The notes beneath the pieces were generated by a model. It made no database searches and was not told the DNA's origin. It saw only the letters and a list, made by a program, of their open reading frames with translations. From NCBI RefSeq assembly GCF_003284585.1, contig NZ_QKRX01000001.1, forward strand, positions 434,001-498,000: DNA of 64,000 bases, written 5' to 3'. The position numbers and the translations under genes were made by a program. Of the stretch, positions 48,075 to 57,149 are shown piece by piece. Position 1 is the stretch's first letter; every line of letters begins with the position of its first letter. The stretch comes from Nitrincola tibetensis (GTDB lineage: Bacteria > Pseudomonadota > Gammaproteobacteria > Pseudomonadales > Balneatricaceae).

Positions 48075-48145
48075 TAGTTTTCAGTAAGTATTGATGATTT
48101 TGAAAAAATTTATATATTAGGTCTTATTCTGTCGGAGAGGCATGA

Positions 48146-51100
48146 ATGTCATTTGAACAAAAACTAGAGTTAGCAAGGCTTGAATTGCTGGATATGGGAC
48201 TCAGAGGTAATCCATTACTGAGTATACCCAAGAGTAGTAAATTCCTTGAAGTAGTTGAAGAGCGATCAGAAGACGTTTTCAGTATTCTTGTTGAAAATGG
48301 TAAGTCCATGAGCTTCCTTCCACTTCCTGATGCCTTGCAAGATACTAGTGATGAAAGTAATTCGCTACCCAGTCTAAGTGAATATCTTAAGCAAACATCT
48401 GGGGAGTCGCGCTTTAGTGATAGTTTTTTGCAAACAGACAAAGCTGCAGATAATTTAGACACACACTTACTGAAGATTGAAAGCGAAGCCCATATGCTTC
48501 TTCAGGAGCAGGGTATCGATGTGCTTCATTTGGCTTTGGGTATACTTGAATGGTATGAAGATCCCAATGCAAGAACTCCTCGTTATGCTCCATTAGTGCT
48601 GATTCCGGTTGAATTGAGTCGTGACTCAGCACGTGTAGCTTTTCGCATTAGTTACACCGACATTGATTTGTCACCTAACTTAACACTAACCACCAAATTG
48701 AGGAGCGACTTCCGAGTTAAGTTGCCAGATTACCCTGAAGAACTTTGTATATCTTCTTACTTTGATGAAGTTGAAATGGCTATCAAAGGCCAAGCTAATT
48801 GGAAGCTTCATCGTAACATGATGTACCTAGGATTGTTTTCATCAGGAAAGTTTCAAATGTATGTTGATTTGGACCCTGCAAGTTGGCCTAGTGAATCACC
48901 ACTTGTTCAAAATCACTTGTTAGGCAAAGTATTGGAGACGGGTTTTATAAAAGATGCCCAAGTTCTTTCAGATATCGAGGGGCATCGACATATTTCTGAA
49001 CCTGAGAAACTGCACCTAGTTAAAGATGCAGATAATTCGCAAATGGAAGCGCTAATTGCAGCGGTTGAGGGTGCTAACTTAGTTATACAGGGTCCCCCAG
49101 GTACGGGTAAGTCACAAACGATTACCAACCTTATTGCAGAGGCTGTATCAAGAGGAAAAAAAGTTTTATTTGTAGCTCAGAAAATGGCAGCACTAGACGT
49201 GGTTAAGGCACGTCTGGATGAAGCACATCTAGGCGATGCTGTTTTGGAGTTGCATAGTCATAAATCTAGCAAAATAGCTGTGCTTGACTCTTTGAGAGCG
49301 TCTTTTTCTCAAGGAAAACCCAGCGTTCCAGATCGTACCTTTGAATATCGGCGATTATCTGAGTTGAGGGAGCAACTGGATAGGTATGCCTTTGAAATCA
49401 GCAAACCAAGACTTAACTCAGGACTCAACTTTCTTCAAGCGTTGGGTGAAATGTTGAGGCTTCAAAAAATCTCCGCATTGGAGTCCGTTAACCGAATTCG
49501 ATTTGATGTTCTTAAAAACTGGTCGAAAGACGAGCTTGAGCGTGCATCAAGATTACTTCAGACGGTGGAAGCATACTTGAAAGAGTTTGGTAAGCCTAAT
49601 GACAATGTTTTTGCTAGCTCACGATTGAGTCGACTCTCACCATCAGAAGAGCAAGATATCCTTCGTCTTACGGTGGAGGTCCAAATTAAGCTTGACGAAT
49701 TGAAAGTAGATTGCGACGAGCTTACTAAAATGATGCAGCTTCCTGAAACGGAAACGTTTAATGATATTGATCTTGTTCATAAAGCTGGTCAAAGAGCACT
49801 AAATGCACCTCATTTAAAAGGAGTTAAGGTCAGCACCCAAGACTGGCAACTTCGTCGAGACGAGATTCGCGAGTTGGTGAAGCTTGGTCAGACATTAAAT
49901 AATAAAAAAGAACAGCTAAGCACGTTCTTTATTGAGTCTGCATTAATAGTTGATTTATTGCCTATAAGGGTTGGGCTTGCTGGGAGAGCTGACAGATGGT
50001 GGAGATTTTTCTCAAGTGATTACCGAAGGTCAAAGGCAATTCTAAGAGGTTATCTAAAAGGTGATCTCGAAGGGCATCCAACCGAATGGTTAGAGAAGGT
50101 AGATATAGCACTGAGTTATCAGTCAGACGAGAGGCGCTTTAGTGAAATAGAAGGGATAGGGCATCTTCTTTTTGGTGCACAATGGCAGGGTAGACAATCA
50201 GACTGGGAGGTTTTGTCACGTATTGCTGAGTGGATATTTACACTCTATGACGAGATTGGTAGTGGTAATTTGCCAGAGGGGCTTACCGATTTTCTAGAGG
50301 CAAATCCTGATGTAAAAGAACGAGCTGCAGATATTGAGGAACTTGCAGAGCGTTCAAGAGAAGTTCGTTCACTAATACAGCGATTGGTAGAGTTACTCGA
50401 CTGGTCCAACCCAATGACTAAGGCCGATCTGATTGCAGATTGGTCTTCAAATATAAGTGCATGGAAAGCAAAACCTGAGCAACTTTACGGAATAGTTCGC
50501 TTTAATCAGCTTGAGGATGACATAAAAGCAGTCGGCCTTGGTGTGATATTGCCTGAGTTAAGGGGTTGGAAGTATTCTCCAGATATCCTTGTTGAATGGT
50601 TAAAGCTCAGTTATTACTCAGGATTTGTTGATAGCGTCTATTCTGAGTCTGATAAAATTGGTCGATTTGATCGAGTAAGTCATGAGCGATTAATTCATGA
50701 GTTCAAAGAACTTGATATGGCCTGCTTGAGCTTTGCTCAGGAGGAGCTAGTACGAAAGCTGCATGCATCTTTGCCTAACTTCAACGCCCCAGGTGAAATG
50801 GAGTTGATTAGAAGGGAAATCTCAAAAAAAAGGCGACATATTCCGATTAGGCGGTTGATAGCTGAAGCTGGTAATGTGATTCAGCAGGCAAAACCAGTTT
50901 TCATGATGAGTCCAATGTCAGTCGCTACATTCTTGCCTCAGGGGAAAATAACGTTTGATATGGTTATATTCGATGAGGCTAGTCAGATCCCTGCACCTGA
51001 AGCTCTTGGGGCCATGGCTAGGGCAAAGCAGGCTATTGTTGTTGGTGACAGTAAACAGATGCCACCAACTAATTTCTTCAGCAAAGCGGTTGAAATTAGT

Positions 51101-52846
51101 GATGAGGAAGCGGAAGAGAGTGTTACTGCAGACGTCGAAAGCATTCTGACAATGATGGAAGCCCGAGGTGCACCTGAGAAAATGCTAAGCTGGCACTATC
51201 GGAGTAGACACCACTCATTAATAGCCGTATCGAATGACCAGTTTTATGATAACAGATTAGTTTTCTTTCCTAGCTCAGGTTCTAATCCAGATGCAAAAGG
51301 TCTTAGTTTTACATATTTGCCCGAGGCTTTATACGATCGCGGTAAATCAAGAGCAAATCCGGTTGAGGCCAAGGCTGTTGCCCAAGCTGTTCTAGAGCAC
51401 ATTCAGAACAACTCTCATTTGTCCTTGGGTGTCGTGGCATTCAGTACCGCTCAGCGAGAGTTTATTTTGTTGGAAGTTGAACGTTTGCGAAGGGAACATC
51501 CTGAAACTGATGCTTTTTTTAACAAACACTCTAGTGGCGATGAGTTTTTCATCAAAAATCTTGAGAATGTTCAGGGTGATGAACGTGATGTCATATTTAT
51601 CAGTGTTGGTTATGGCAAAACACTAGCCGGAAAGGTAAGTCAGAACTTTGGTCCGTTAAATTCTAAGGGAGGAGAGCGGCGTCTGAATGTATTGATATCA
51701 CGAGCAAAACTTGCAATGCGAGTGTTTAGCAATTTCCGTGCTGATGAGCTGCGAACTGATGCTAATACTCCTTTTGGTGTTAGGGCACTTAAAGTGTTCC
51801 TTAATTACGCTGAAAAGGGTGAGTTGCCAATTTATGATGAAACTAAGAGAGAGCCGGATTCACCTTTCGAAATTGAGGTAATGAAAGCAATTCAGTCGTT
51901 GGGCTATGAGGTGGAACCGCAGGTAGGTTGTCAAGGATACTCTATTGACTTAGCGATTGTTGATCCAAGCAGCCCTGGTCGATATTTGTTAGCAGTCGAA
52001 TGTGATGGTGCAAGCTATCATAGTTCAGCTTCTGCTCGTGAGCGAGATCGCTTGAGACAAAGTGTATTAGAAGGTTTAGGCTGGCGTTTTCACCGCATAT
52101 GGAGCACGGAGTGGTTCCGTAACCCTTCTCAGGAAATTGCACGAATTAATCAGGCCATTGAATGTGCTATAGATTTGCAGAAGGGAATAGATGAGAGGCA
52201 GGTTATTGAGAGTGTTCTCTCAAATTCGAATACAGAAACCTTTGCTCCTGAAATAGAAAGATCAAATTTTTCACAAGAACAGACGGTGAGGAAAATCCCT
52301 CCGTATAAATCAGTGGATTTAATGTCATTGAGTTTACCTAGTCAAGTAAATGATTTTATGGCAATCAACCCAAGAACTTTAATGCAAGCTATCAAAAAAA
52401 TCGTCAACCAAGAAGCGCCCATTCATATAAGCCTTCTTACCTTAAGACTATTAAATGCAATAGGTATTAGTAGGGCTGGTCAGCGTATTCAGAATAGAGT
52501 AATAGAATGTGTAAACTCTCTTGATCATCAGGATTTTCTTAATTTTGATGGAACGTATATTCATCTTAACAATACGTATGATTTCGATCTACGAGATTGG
52601 AGTGAACTACCGACTAATCAAAAAAAGTTTGAATATTTATCGTCAACAGAAATAAAGAATGTTTTTTTATTAATTGTAAAAGATGCGCACTCTATTGATC
52701 GTGAGGACTGTATTAGTGCATCCCTTAACTTGATAGGCTTTAAGCGCTTAACAAGTAGCATGAAACCAAGGCTAGAAGATGCGATTGAGGAGCTAATTTT
52801 GGAAGGTAAGCTTGTTGAAAAATCTGGGCGCTTACAGTTAGCTTAA
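48146..52846 (+). CDS. DUF4011-helicase-Vsr-like nuclease defence protein (Hhe-like)
   Basis: A 1566-residue protein. The N-terminus (about 1-270) is DUF4011-like (LELLDMGLRGNPLLSIPK; DVLHLALGILEWYED). An SF1 helicase follows, with Walker A GPPGTGKS at about 315, Walker B as FDEASQIPAPEAL (about 943) and the C-terminal AAA_12-type part ending in GGERRLNVLISRAK. Then comes an MTES_1575/Vsr-like nuclease: YSIDLAIVDP, LLAVECDGASYHS, then RIWSTEWF. A DUF3320-like tail of about 230 residues closes the chain. I recall this architecture as the single-gene phage-defence system Hhe. GGAGAGG lies five bases upstream of the ATG. It begins 71 bases after hsdR. Confidence 0.85.
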   Translation: MSFEQKLELARLELLDMGLRGNPLLSIPKSSKFLEVVEERSEDVFSILVENGKSMSFLPLPDALQDTSDESNSLPSLSEYLKQTSGESRFSDSFLQTDKAADNLDTHLLKIESEAHMLLQEQGIDVLHLALGILEWYEDPNARTPRYAPLVLIPVELSRDSARVAFRISYTDIDLSPNLTLTTKLRSDFRVKLPDYPEELCISSYFDEVEMAIKGQANWKLHRNMMYLGLFSSGKFQMYVDLDPASWPSESPLVQNHLLGKVLETGFIKDAQVLSDIEGHRHISEPEKLHLVKDADNSQMEALIAAVEGANLVIQGPPGTGKSQTITNLIAEAVSRGKKVLFVAQKMAALDVVKARLDEAHLGDAVLELHSHKSSKIAVLDSLRASFSQGKPSVPDRTFEYRRLSELREQLDRYAFEISKPRLNSGLNFLQALGEMLRLQKISALESVNRIRFDVLKNWSKDELERASRLLQTVEAYLKEFGKPNDNVFASSRLSRLSPSEEQDILRLTVEVQIKLDELKVDCDELTKMMQLPETETFNDIDLVHKAGQRALNAPHLKGVKVSTQDWQLRRDEIRELVKLGQTLNNKKEQLSTFFIESALIVDLLPIRVGLAGRADRWWRFFSSDYRRSKAILRGYLKGDLEGHPTEWLEKVDIALSYQSDERRFSEIEGIGHLLFGAQWQGRQSDWEVLSRIAEWIFTLYDEIGSGNLPEGLTDFLEANPDVKERAADIEELAERSREVRSLIQRLVELLDWSNPMTKADLIADWSSNISAWKAKPEQLYGIVRFNQLEDDIKAVGLGVILPELRGWKYSPDILVEWLKLSYYSGFVDSVYSESDKIGRFDRVSHERLIHEFKELDMACLSFAQEELVRKLHASLPNFNAPGEMELIRREISKKRRHIPIRRLIAEAGNVIQQAKPVFMMSPMSVATFLPQGKITFDMVIFDEASQIPAPEALGAMARAKQAIVVGDSKQMPPTNFFSKAVEISDEEAEESVTADVESILTMMEARGAPEKMLSWHYRSRHHSLIAVSNDQFYDNRLVFFPSSGSNPDAKGLSFTYLPEALYDRGKSRANPVEAKAVAQAVLEHIQNNSHLSLGVVAFSTAQREFILLEVERLRREHPETDAFFNKHSSGDEFFIKNLENVQGDERDVIFISVGYGKTLAGKVSQNFGPLNSKGGERRLNVLISRAKLAMRVFSNFRADELRTDANTPFGVRALKVFLNYAEKGELPIYDETKREPDSPFEIEVMKAIQSLGYEVEPQVGCQGYSIDLAIVDPSSPGRYLLAVECDGASYHSSASARERDRLRQSVLEGLGWRFHRIWSTEWFRNPSQEIARINQAIECAIDLQKGIDERQVIESVLSNSNTETFAPEIERSNFSQEQTVRKIPPYKSVDLMSLSLPSQVNDFMAINPRTLMQAIKKIVNQEAPIHISLLTLRLLNAIGISRAGQRIQNRVIECVNSLDHQDFLNFDGTYIHLNNTYDFDLRDWSELPTNQKKFEYLSSTEIKNVFLLIVKDAHSIDREDCISASLNLIGFKRLTSSMKPRLEDAIEELILEGKLVEKSGRLQLA

Positions 52847-52927
52847 TAAGTTAAATAAAAGTTTTTTATGCTGGTTAGATTATAATGCGTTTACCCGTTA
52901 AGTGGTATAAAATAGGTTTGTTATCTC

Positions 52928-53083
52928 ATGATTTATGATAAAATATACTCAAAAAAACATGAGTTAAATCTGGATTGCTGTGTGTATTATGATCGATTTG
53001 TTGGAATATTAAACTATGCTGGATGCAAGTTTGCAGCAACTTTTCAGTTCTTTAACATGATTTATTGGAAAAGAGTGATTTAA
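52928..53083 (+). CDS. Possible small protein (51 aa)
   Basis: An open frame of 51 codons with aromatic and cysteine-rich content (MIYDKIYSKK at the start, FFNMIYWKRVI at the end). It lies in the 363-base gap after the large helicase-nuclease gene. It has no clear ribosome site and no recognised family, so it may be chance. The rest of this gap shows nothing. Confidence 0.22.
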   Translation: MIYDKIYSKKHELNLDCCVYYDRFVGILNYAGCKFAATFQFFNMIYWKRVI

Positions 53084-53209
53084 TGGCACTGCACACAGGT
53101 GTAAAGAAATAAAATTCAACAAGTTAACTTCAAAGTCAATAGATATGAAAGTTAACGGGATAGCATTTATAATTTTTATTGAGACAAATTTTTTAGAGAG
53201 GTTTTTAAA

Positions 53210-53683
53210 TTGTTAAATATTGAAAGCTATATCGATATACTTAAGAATGAAAATCAGACAAAAATTCTTTCCCAAGAAGGATCCCCTGTTTCTATATCTG
53301 CTTACAAATCAATATATGTTCCGGATTTTGATTCTGATCCTGAGTGTATAATGCATTCCCTATTTTTTAAGAATTCTACACATAAAAGGATTGTTGCCTT
53401 AAAATTTGGAATAATGGTTTTTGATGCGTTTAACAGTTTTCTTAGTAAGTTTTCTGCAGTGTCTATTGACGATATTGAGCCTAATAAAACAGTAGAAAAT
53501 AGCTGGAATCAAAGTTGCAGTTCACCATGGTTGTATCAAACATATGGAACGGGAGTTGTTTATCTTGATTCGGTCCGTTTTGAAGACAGCTCATTTTGGT
53601 ATTTTGATGAGTCAGAGGTTTTAGATCAGATTAAATTAATTGAAGACTCATTAACAAAAGATAGCCTAAAGGATAAAAAATAA
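53210..53683 (+). CDS. Hypothetical protein, acidic, 157 aa
   Basis: An intact 157-codon frame that appears to start at TTG (53210), with AGAGAGG eight bases upstream; no ATG lies near. The protein is acidic, lacks membrane segments and has many aromatic residues (for example SSFWYFDESEVLDQIKLI). I recognise no family. It stands alone between the large helicase-nuclease gene and a hairpin, with an AT-rich codon style typical of recently acquired genes. Confidence 0.5.
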   Translation: MLNIESYIDILKNENQTKILSQEGSPVSISAYKSIYVPDFDSDPECIMHSLFFKNSTHKRIVALKFGIMVFDAFNSFLSKFSAVSIDDIEPNKTVENSWNQSCSSPWLYQTYGTGVVYLDSVRFEDSSFWYFDESEVLDQIKLIEDSLTKDSLKDKK

Positions 53684-53704
53684 TTTTAGTAAGTTTTGAT
53701 TAAG

Positions 53705-53733
53705 TGGCTGGTAAGTTTTTTAGCTACCAGCCA
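53705..53733 (+). terminator. Hairpin after the hypothetical gene
   Basis: A perfect 9-bp stem (53705-53713 with 53725-53733) surrounds an 11-nt T-rich loop, 22 bases after the stop codon. The T tract after it is short, so it is a probable but not certain terminator. Confidence 0.5.
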
Positions 53734-53847
53734 GTGCTGCATTTTGGGTTGCTGTATTTATTTATATAAATATTGATGCGTTTGGTGCAGGTTTTTATGT
53801 TAGGCTTTTAGGAAATCCTTATAATTAAATAAGAACTTATCATTGCT

Positions 53848-54123
53848 TTACTTATTGACAAACAAGACCTGATTATAAATCCGGTCACAGGTCAGCCAAT
53901 AACGGGTGCCTTGCTTTTTAATGCGTGCTTTAGGGTTTCCGTAAGCTGGGCAGGGTGTTTTCATCGATGTATTTGTTTCACATACACCGCACTGAACGTA
54001 GTATCCGTATTTGCCATAGTGAGCGGTAAGTTTTTCAGTTTCGACACATTTCTTGCATGCTAAACTGGGCGGTTTTTCATTATTCGGTTGTTCTTTAATA
54101 GCCTCTATTTTTGTTACGATAGG
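53848..54123 (-). pseudogene. C-terminal zinc-ribbon fragment of a NERD-type protein
   Basis: The minus strand encodes LACKKCVETEKLTAHYGKYG, then YYVQCGVCETNTSM and CPAYGNPKARIKKQG, ending RYWLTCDR. This is the topoisomerase-type zinc ribbon found at the C-terminus of nuclease-related (NERD) domain proteins; one cysteine appears changed to tyrosine (CPAYG). An in-frame TAG lies at 54126-54124, beyond which about 17 more codons remain readable before the IS66 remnant. The NERD nuclease domain is absent. The gene was probably cut by the IS66 insertion. Confidence 0.65.
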
Positions 54124-54269
54124 CTATTCAATTGTTTCAGATTCTAACATTTCTGCATGATTTGTCGAATATAATTCGTTTGTAGTTACATTTGATCATT
54201 TTAGTACGTTCTGCCCCTCGCATTCATCGCGCGATAGTCTAGCCTCCTATTTATTCAGGAGAGTATCAT

Positions 54270-54776
54270 ATGAAACACAATACCCGTCATATTCTAGAGC
54301 AATTGCAGATCTTTATTTATCAGTGGAAGAACAGCGGTCTCTCCACTGCACGTTTTTGCGAGGAGCAAGGCTTAGGCTATGGCAGCTTTTGTGACTGGCG
54401 CAAGCGATTTATCAATGAACGTCCAGTCAGCTCCCAATCCCAGCGTTCAGAAGAGGCTGCATTTATTGACCTTGTCAGGTGGTCATGCAGGTAGCGGCTG
54501 GTCGATCGTGCTAAGTTTAGGCGAGGGTGTCGAGCTTCGCCAGAGTCGTCCCTGATGTTTGCGCCCGGCAACCTTGCTCGGATCTGGCTTTGCAATCAAC
54601 CGACTGACATGCGCAAGTCATTTCAAGGATTGAGTGCATTGGTGAAGAATCAGCTTAACGATAACCCGTTGAGTGGTCAGTACTTTGGCTTCACCGGTCA
54701 AGAGCTAGACGAATATTTTGCTTGTGTTGGTAATGATCAGGATCGCGCTGAATACGGCCGCCACCTGATTAAGTGA
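54270..54776 (+). mobile_element. Decayed IS66-family element (tnpA frameshifted, tnpB truncated)
   Basis: tnpA starts at 54270 behind AGGAGAG (LEQLQIFIYQWKNSGLSTARF, FCEEQGLGYGSFCDWRKR). It is frameshifted near 54470: the alternate frame continues as GWSIVLSLGEGVELR and stops at 54555, overlapping the tnpB start. tnpB (54555) begins normally with IWLCNQPTDMRKSFQGLSAL, but after GQYFGF its sequence departs from the family and ends at 54776. No tnpC is left. The element is inactive. Confidence 0.8.
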
Positions 54777-55119
54777 TTAGCTCAGTCGTTAGAAAGTGAG
54801 TTCGGCACTGGTTTCTCTTAACGACAACTGGAGCTGAGCAGCCAGTTTTACCGCTGCTATCCAATTGCGAACACGCAGTGTACGCAATTGAACTGGTTCA
54901 AGCATCGTTTATTGATTCGCATGCCGATGCTGACAAGCGTGAATATTACCAACTATAGGCGGAAAAAATGGTTGGAGTGGTAAGGAGTTGGAGCGCTAGA
55001 CTAGTGCTCAGCTTTTGAGTGTTTATTGGTCAGTAACAGATCCATCAACGTCTACAATGGCGTGTTTGTAATTCATTATTGAACTCCGTAAAAACTACTC
55101 AACGTGCGTTCTTTTCGCT
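54777..55119. other. Non-coding debris after the IS66 remnant
   Basis: About 340 bases with no intact frame. It is probably the scrambled remainder of the insertion sequence, though I could not match tnpC confidently. Confidence 0.4.
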
Positions 55120-56055
55120 TTAAGTTGCAAGTCTCTCCGCAACCTCTAGCGCATCGACTGGCCAGTAACGTTCTGGTCTTGGTTGATATACGTCAGGTTT
55201 TCCCTGTTCAGGTCTGCAGGTCAATATGGAGGAAACCCATTGCCGAGGAATGGCGTCAATTCCGTGGACGGCACCCAGTAACGCACCACAGATGGCCGCA
55301 TTAGTGTCGGTGTCTCCACCTCGGCCGACGGTATCGACTAAGGCTTCTTCGAGGGAAGGGGCATGCAGAAGCTGCCAAAGTGCGTTTTGAAAAGCGATCA
55401 ATACCCAGCCTTGCTTATCAATAAAGTCTGATGGTGGCATAAAAGTGGCGTCGCCGATGACCGCTTTTAGCTCAAAATCAACATCGAGATGTTCAGCATA
55501 GTTGTGAATCAGTTCATAGACCTCTGGAGCTGAAAGTCCTTTTTGAATGGCTCTGGCGATAGCTAAGACAAATAAAGCATTAGCTTGCTGACAAATTTCA
55601 TGTGGATGGGTTAGGGCAGCATCCTGCATAGCCCAATGGATAATGTCCTGATCGCTTGATTCAGCTGTAAATATGGCCAAAGGGCTGATCCGCATTAAGG
55701 CACCATTGGCCTGACTGTTCGAATTGGGAGCCCCTTTAAGACCATCAGCAATCGTTAAACCGCAATCGAAGGGTCGTGAGTCAATCCAGCCTTGATAAGC
55801 CTTAAATGCTTCGTTGGCATCATAATGACCCAGCCTGATCAGCATTCTGGCTAGATCGAGTGCCATTTCAGAGTCATCAGTCGGTTGGCCCGCCAGTGTG
55901 TTCCACGTACCTCCGTTCGCTAATTCACGGACACCTTGCGGATAGAGCTTGGTGATGGTTTGTGCATCTTTAAACTCTACCAAACTACCGAGCGAATCAC
56001 CGGCCAGTTGCCCTATAAGGCAACCTTGTGCACGTTTAATCTTTTCCATCGTCAT
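55120..56055 (-). CDS. ADP-ribosylglycohydrolase family protein (DraG-like)
   Basis: A 311-residue enzyme of the DraG/ARH family that removes ADP-ribose from proteins, nucleic acids or small molecules using two magnesium ions. Metal ligands are seen as GDSLGSLVE near the N-terminus, the TDDSEMAL motif (about residues 60-67) and the C-terminal GRGGDTDTNAA. The length and motif order are normal. Two candidate ATGs (56055, 56049) are six bases apart. It stands between IS66 debris and a DUF2237 gene transcribed the other way. A regulatory target in this island is unknown; it could counter ADP-ribosylating toxins. Confidence 0.88.
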   Translation of the reverse strand: MTMEKIKRAQGCLIGQLAGDSLGSLVEFKDAQTITKLYPQGVRELANGGTWNTLAGQPTDDSEMALDLARMLIRLGHYDANEAFKAYQGWIDSRPFDCGLTIADGLKGAPNSNSQANGALMRISPLAIFTAESSDQDIIHWAMQDAALTHPHEICQQANALFVLAIARAIQKGLSAPEVYELIHNYAEHLDVDFELKAVIGDATFMPPSDFIDKQGWVLIAFQNALWQLLHAPSLEEALVDTVGRGGDTDTNAAICGALLGAVHGIDAIPRQWVSSILTCRPEQGKPDVYQPRPERYWPVDALEVAERLAT

Positions 56056-56148
56056 GCCGAGTCTTTGTTAATTTGGGTATACTCAATGCCTAAATTGTAA
56101 CAGTTTGAATCATGAAAACATCCGCTTAGTTCCGAAGGCGGCGTCAGT

Positions 56149-56271
56149 ATGAACGCTTTACAATATTATGGTTTGGCTTTTGAAGGGCATTTATACAGAG
56201 TTTATCAAGGATCTGAAGAGTTCATCTCTGTGAAGGTCGAGTTCAACCGCTTGATCCATCAGCCTACTTAA
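56149..56271 (+). CDS. Possible small protein (40 aa) upstream of DUF2237
   Basis: A 40-codon frame (MNALQYYGLAFEGHLYRVY at its start, FNRLIHQPT at its end) with GGCGGCG a few bases upstream. It reads like a small soluble protein and lies 37 bases before the DUF2237 gene in the same direction. No family is recognised. Confidence 0.35.
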   Translation: MNALQYYGLAFEGHLYRVYQGSEEFISVKVEFNRLIHQPT

Positions 56272-56308
56272 CTCGGATAAACTATTAGATTTTGACAAAG
56301 GAAAGCTC

Positions 56309-56686
56309 ATGAATGCATTTCAAAAACCACAAAAGCTCAATGTGTTGAATAAACCTTTAGTATCTTGTTGCCAGAGCCCTATGACTGGTTTTTTTCGTGA
56401 TGGCTATTGTCGTACCAATGAACAGGACTTCGGTCGCCACGTGATCTGTGCACAAATGACGGAAGAGTTTCTTGCCTTTACCAAGAAACAGGGCAACGAT
56501 CTCTCTACACCTGTCCCTGATTATGGGTTTCCGGGTTTACAACCAGGTGATCGATGGTGTCTTTGTGCTGTTAGGTGGAAGGAGGCGTTGGAAAATAACT
56601 GTGCTCCACCCGTTTTTTTGGAAGCCTGTGAAATAGCGGCGCTGTCTGTGGTGTCGTTAGAAGAACTCCTTAAGCATCAGGTTTGA
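56309..56686 (+). CDS. DUF2237 family protein
   Basis: A 125-residue cysteine-containing protein with the full DUF2237 signature: DPLTG-like SPMTGFFRDGYC, then HVICAQMTEEFLAFTKKQGN, DLSTPVPDYGFPGLQPGDRW and CLCAVRWKEA. The family is widespread, conserved and of unknown function. AAAGGAAAG lies before the ATG. It is intact, and may be co-transcribed with the small frame upstream. Confidence 0.9.
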   Translation: MNAFQKPQKLNVLNKPLVSCCQSPMTGFFRDGYCRTNEQDFGRHVICAQMTEEFLAFTKKQGNDLSTPVPDYGFPGLQPGDRWCLCAVRWKEALENNCAPPVFLEACEIAALSVVSLEELLKHQV

Positions 56687-56860
56687 TCGGCTTCTATGGC
56701 TTCGTACATCGAATACGGCTCATAACGAACTTCATTTGGCGCAAATTAATGTACAAATCAAGAGTTCATAACCTGTAACGGTCGTACGCTTACTTTCGAG
56801 CAACCATGGTCATAGATAGCCTTTATTTATAGGGCCATCTAAGTGCATAGAGTCTGTACC

Positions 56861-57100
56861 TTAATTCATTTTCTGTGGCTTTAGACTGAGTTCATATCCA
56901 CATGCATGAGCATATTTCAAAAGAGTTGACCAACTTGGGTTAGTGTTCCCAGTTTCTAAACGACTGACGTTACTTTTTTGTGTATGCATTTTTTCAGCAA
57001 CCTGCTCTTGAGTGAGTCCTGCTTTTGATCTCATACTTAGCAATTGATCAACTAGGCTGAACTCGGTCTCTAGCAGGTCATACTCGTTTTTAACTGCCAT
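56861..57100 (-). CDS. XRE-family HTH regulator (HigA-like), unpaired
   Basis: A 79-residue protein with an N-terminal helix and a Cro/C1-type helix-turn-helix (about residues 24-76: GLTQEQVAEKMHTQKSNVSRLE, given here only by position 29-50 and its key residues Q31, S42, S45 and E49; residue numbers approximate). It ends in the GYELSLKP motif common in HigA-like antitoxins. No HigB/RelE toxin gene adjoins it. It follows the VRR-NUC gene by 49 bases on the same strand and may be the last gene of the umuDC transcript. It could regulate that transcript or be an orphan antitoxin. Confidence 0.8.
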   Translation of the reverse strand: MAVKNEYDLLETEFSLVDQLLSMRSKAGLTQEQVAEKMHTQKSNVSRLETGNTNPSWSTLLKYAHACGYELSLKPQKMN

Positions 57101-57149
57101 GGTAAATCTCTATGAAAGCACCTGTAGCAAGCGACTTTTAATGTGTAAG

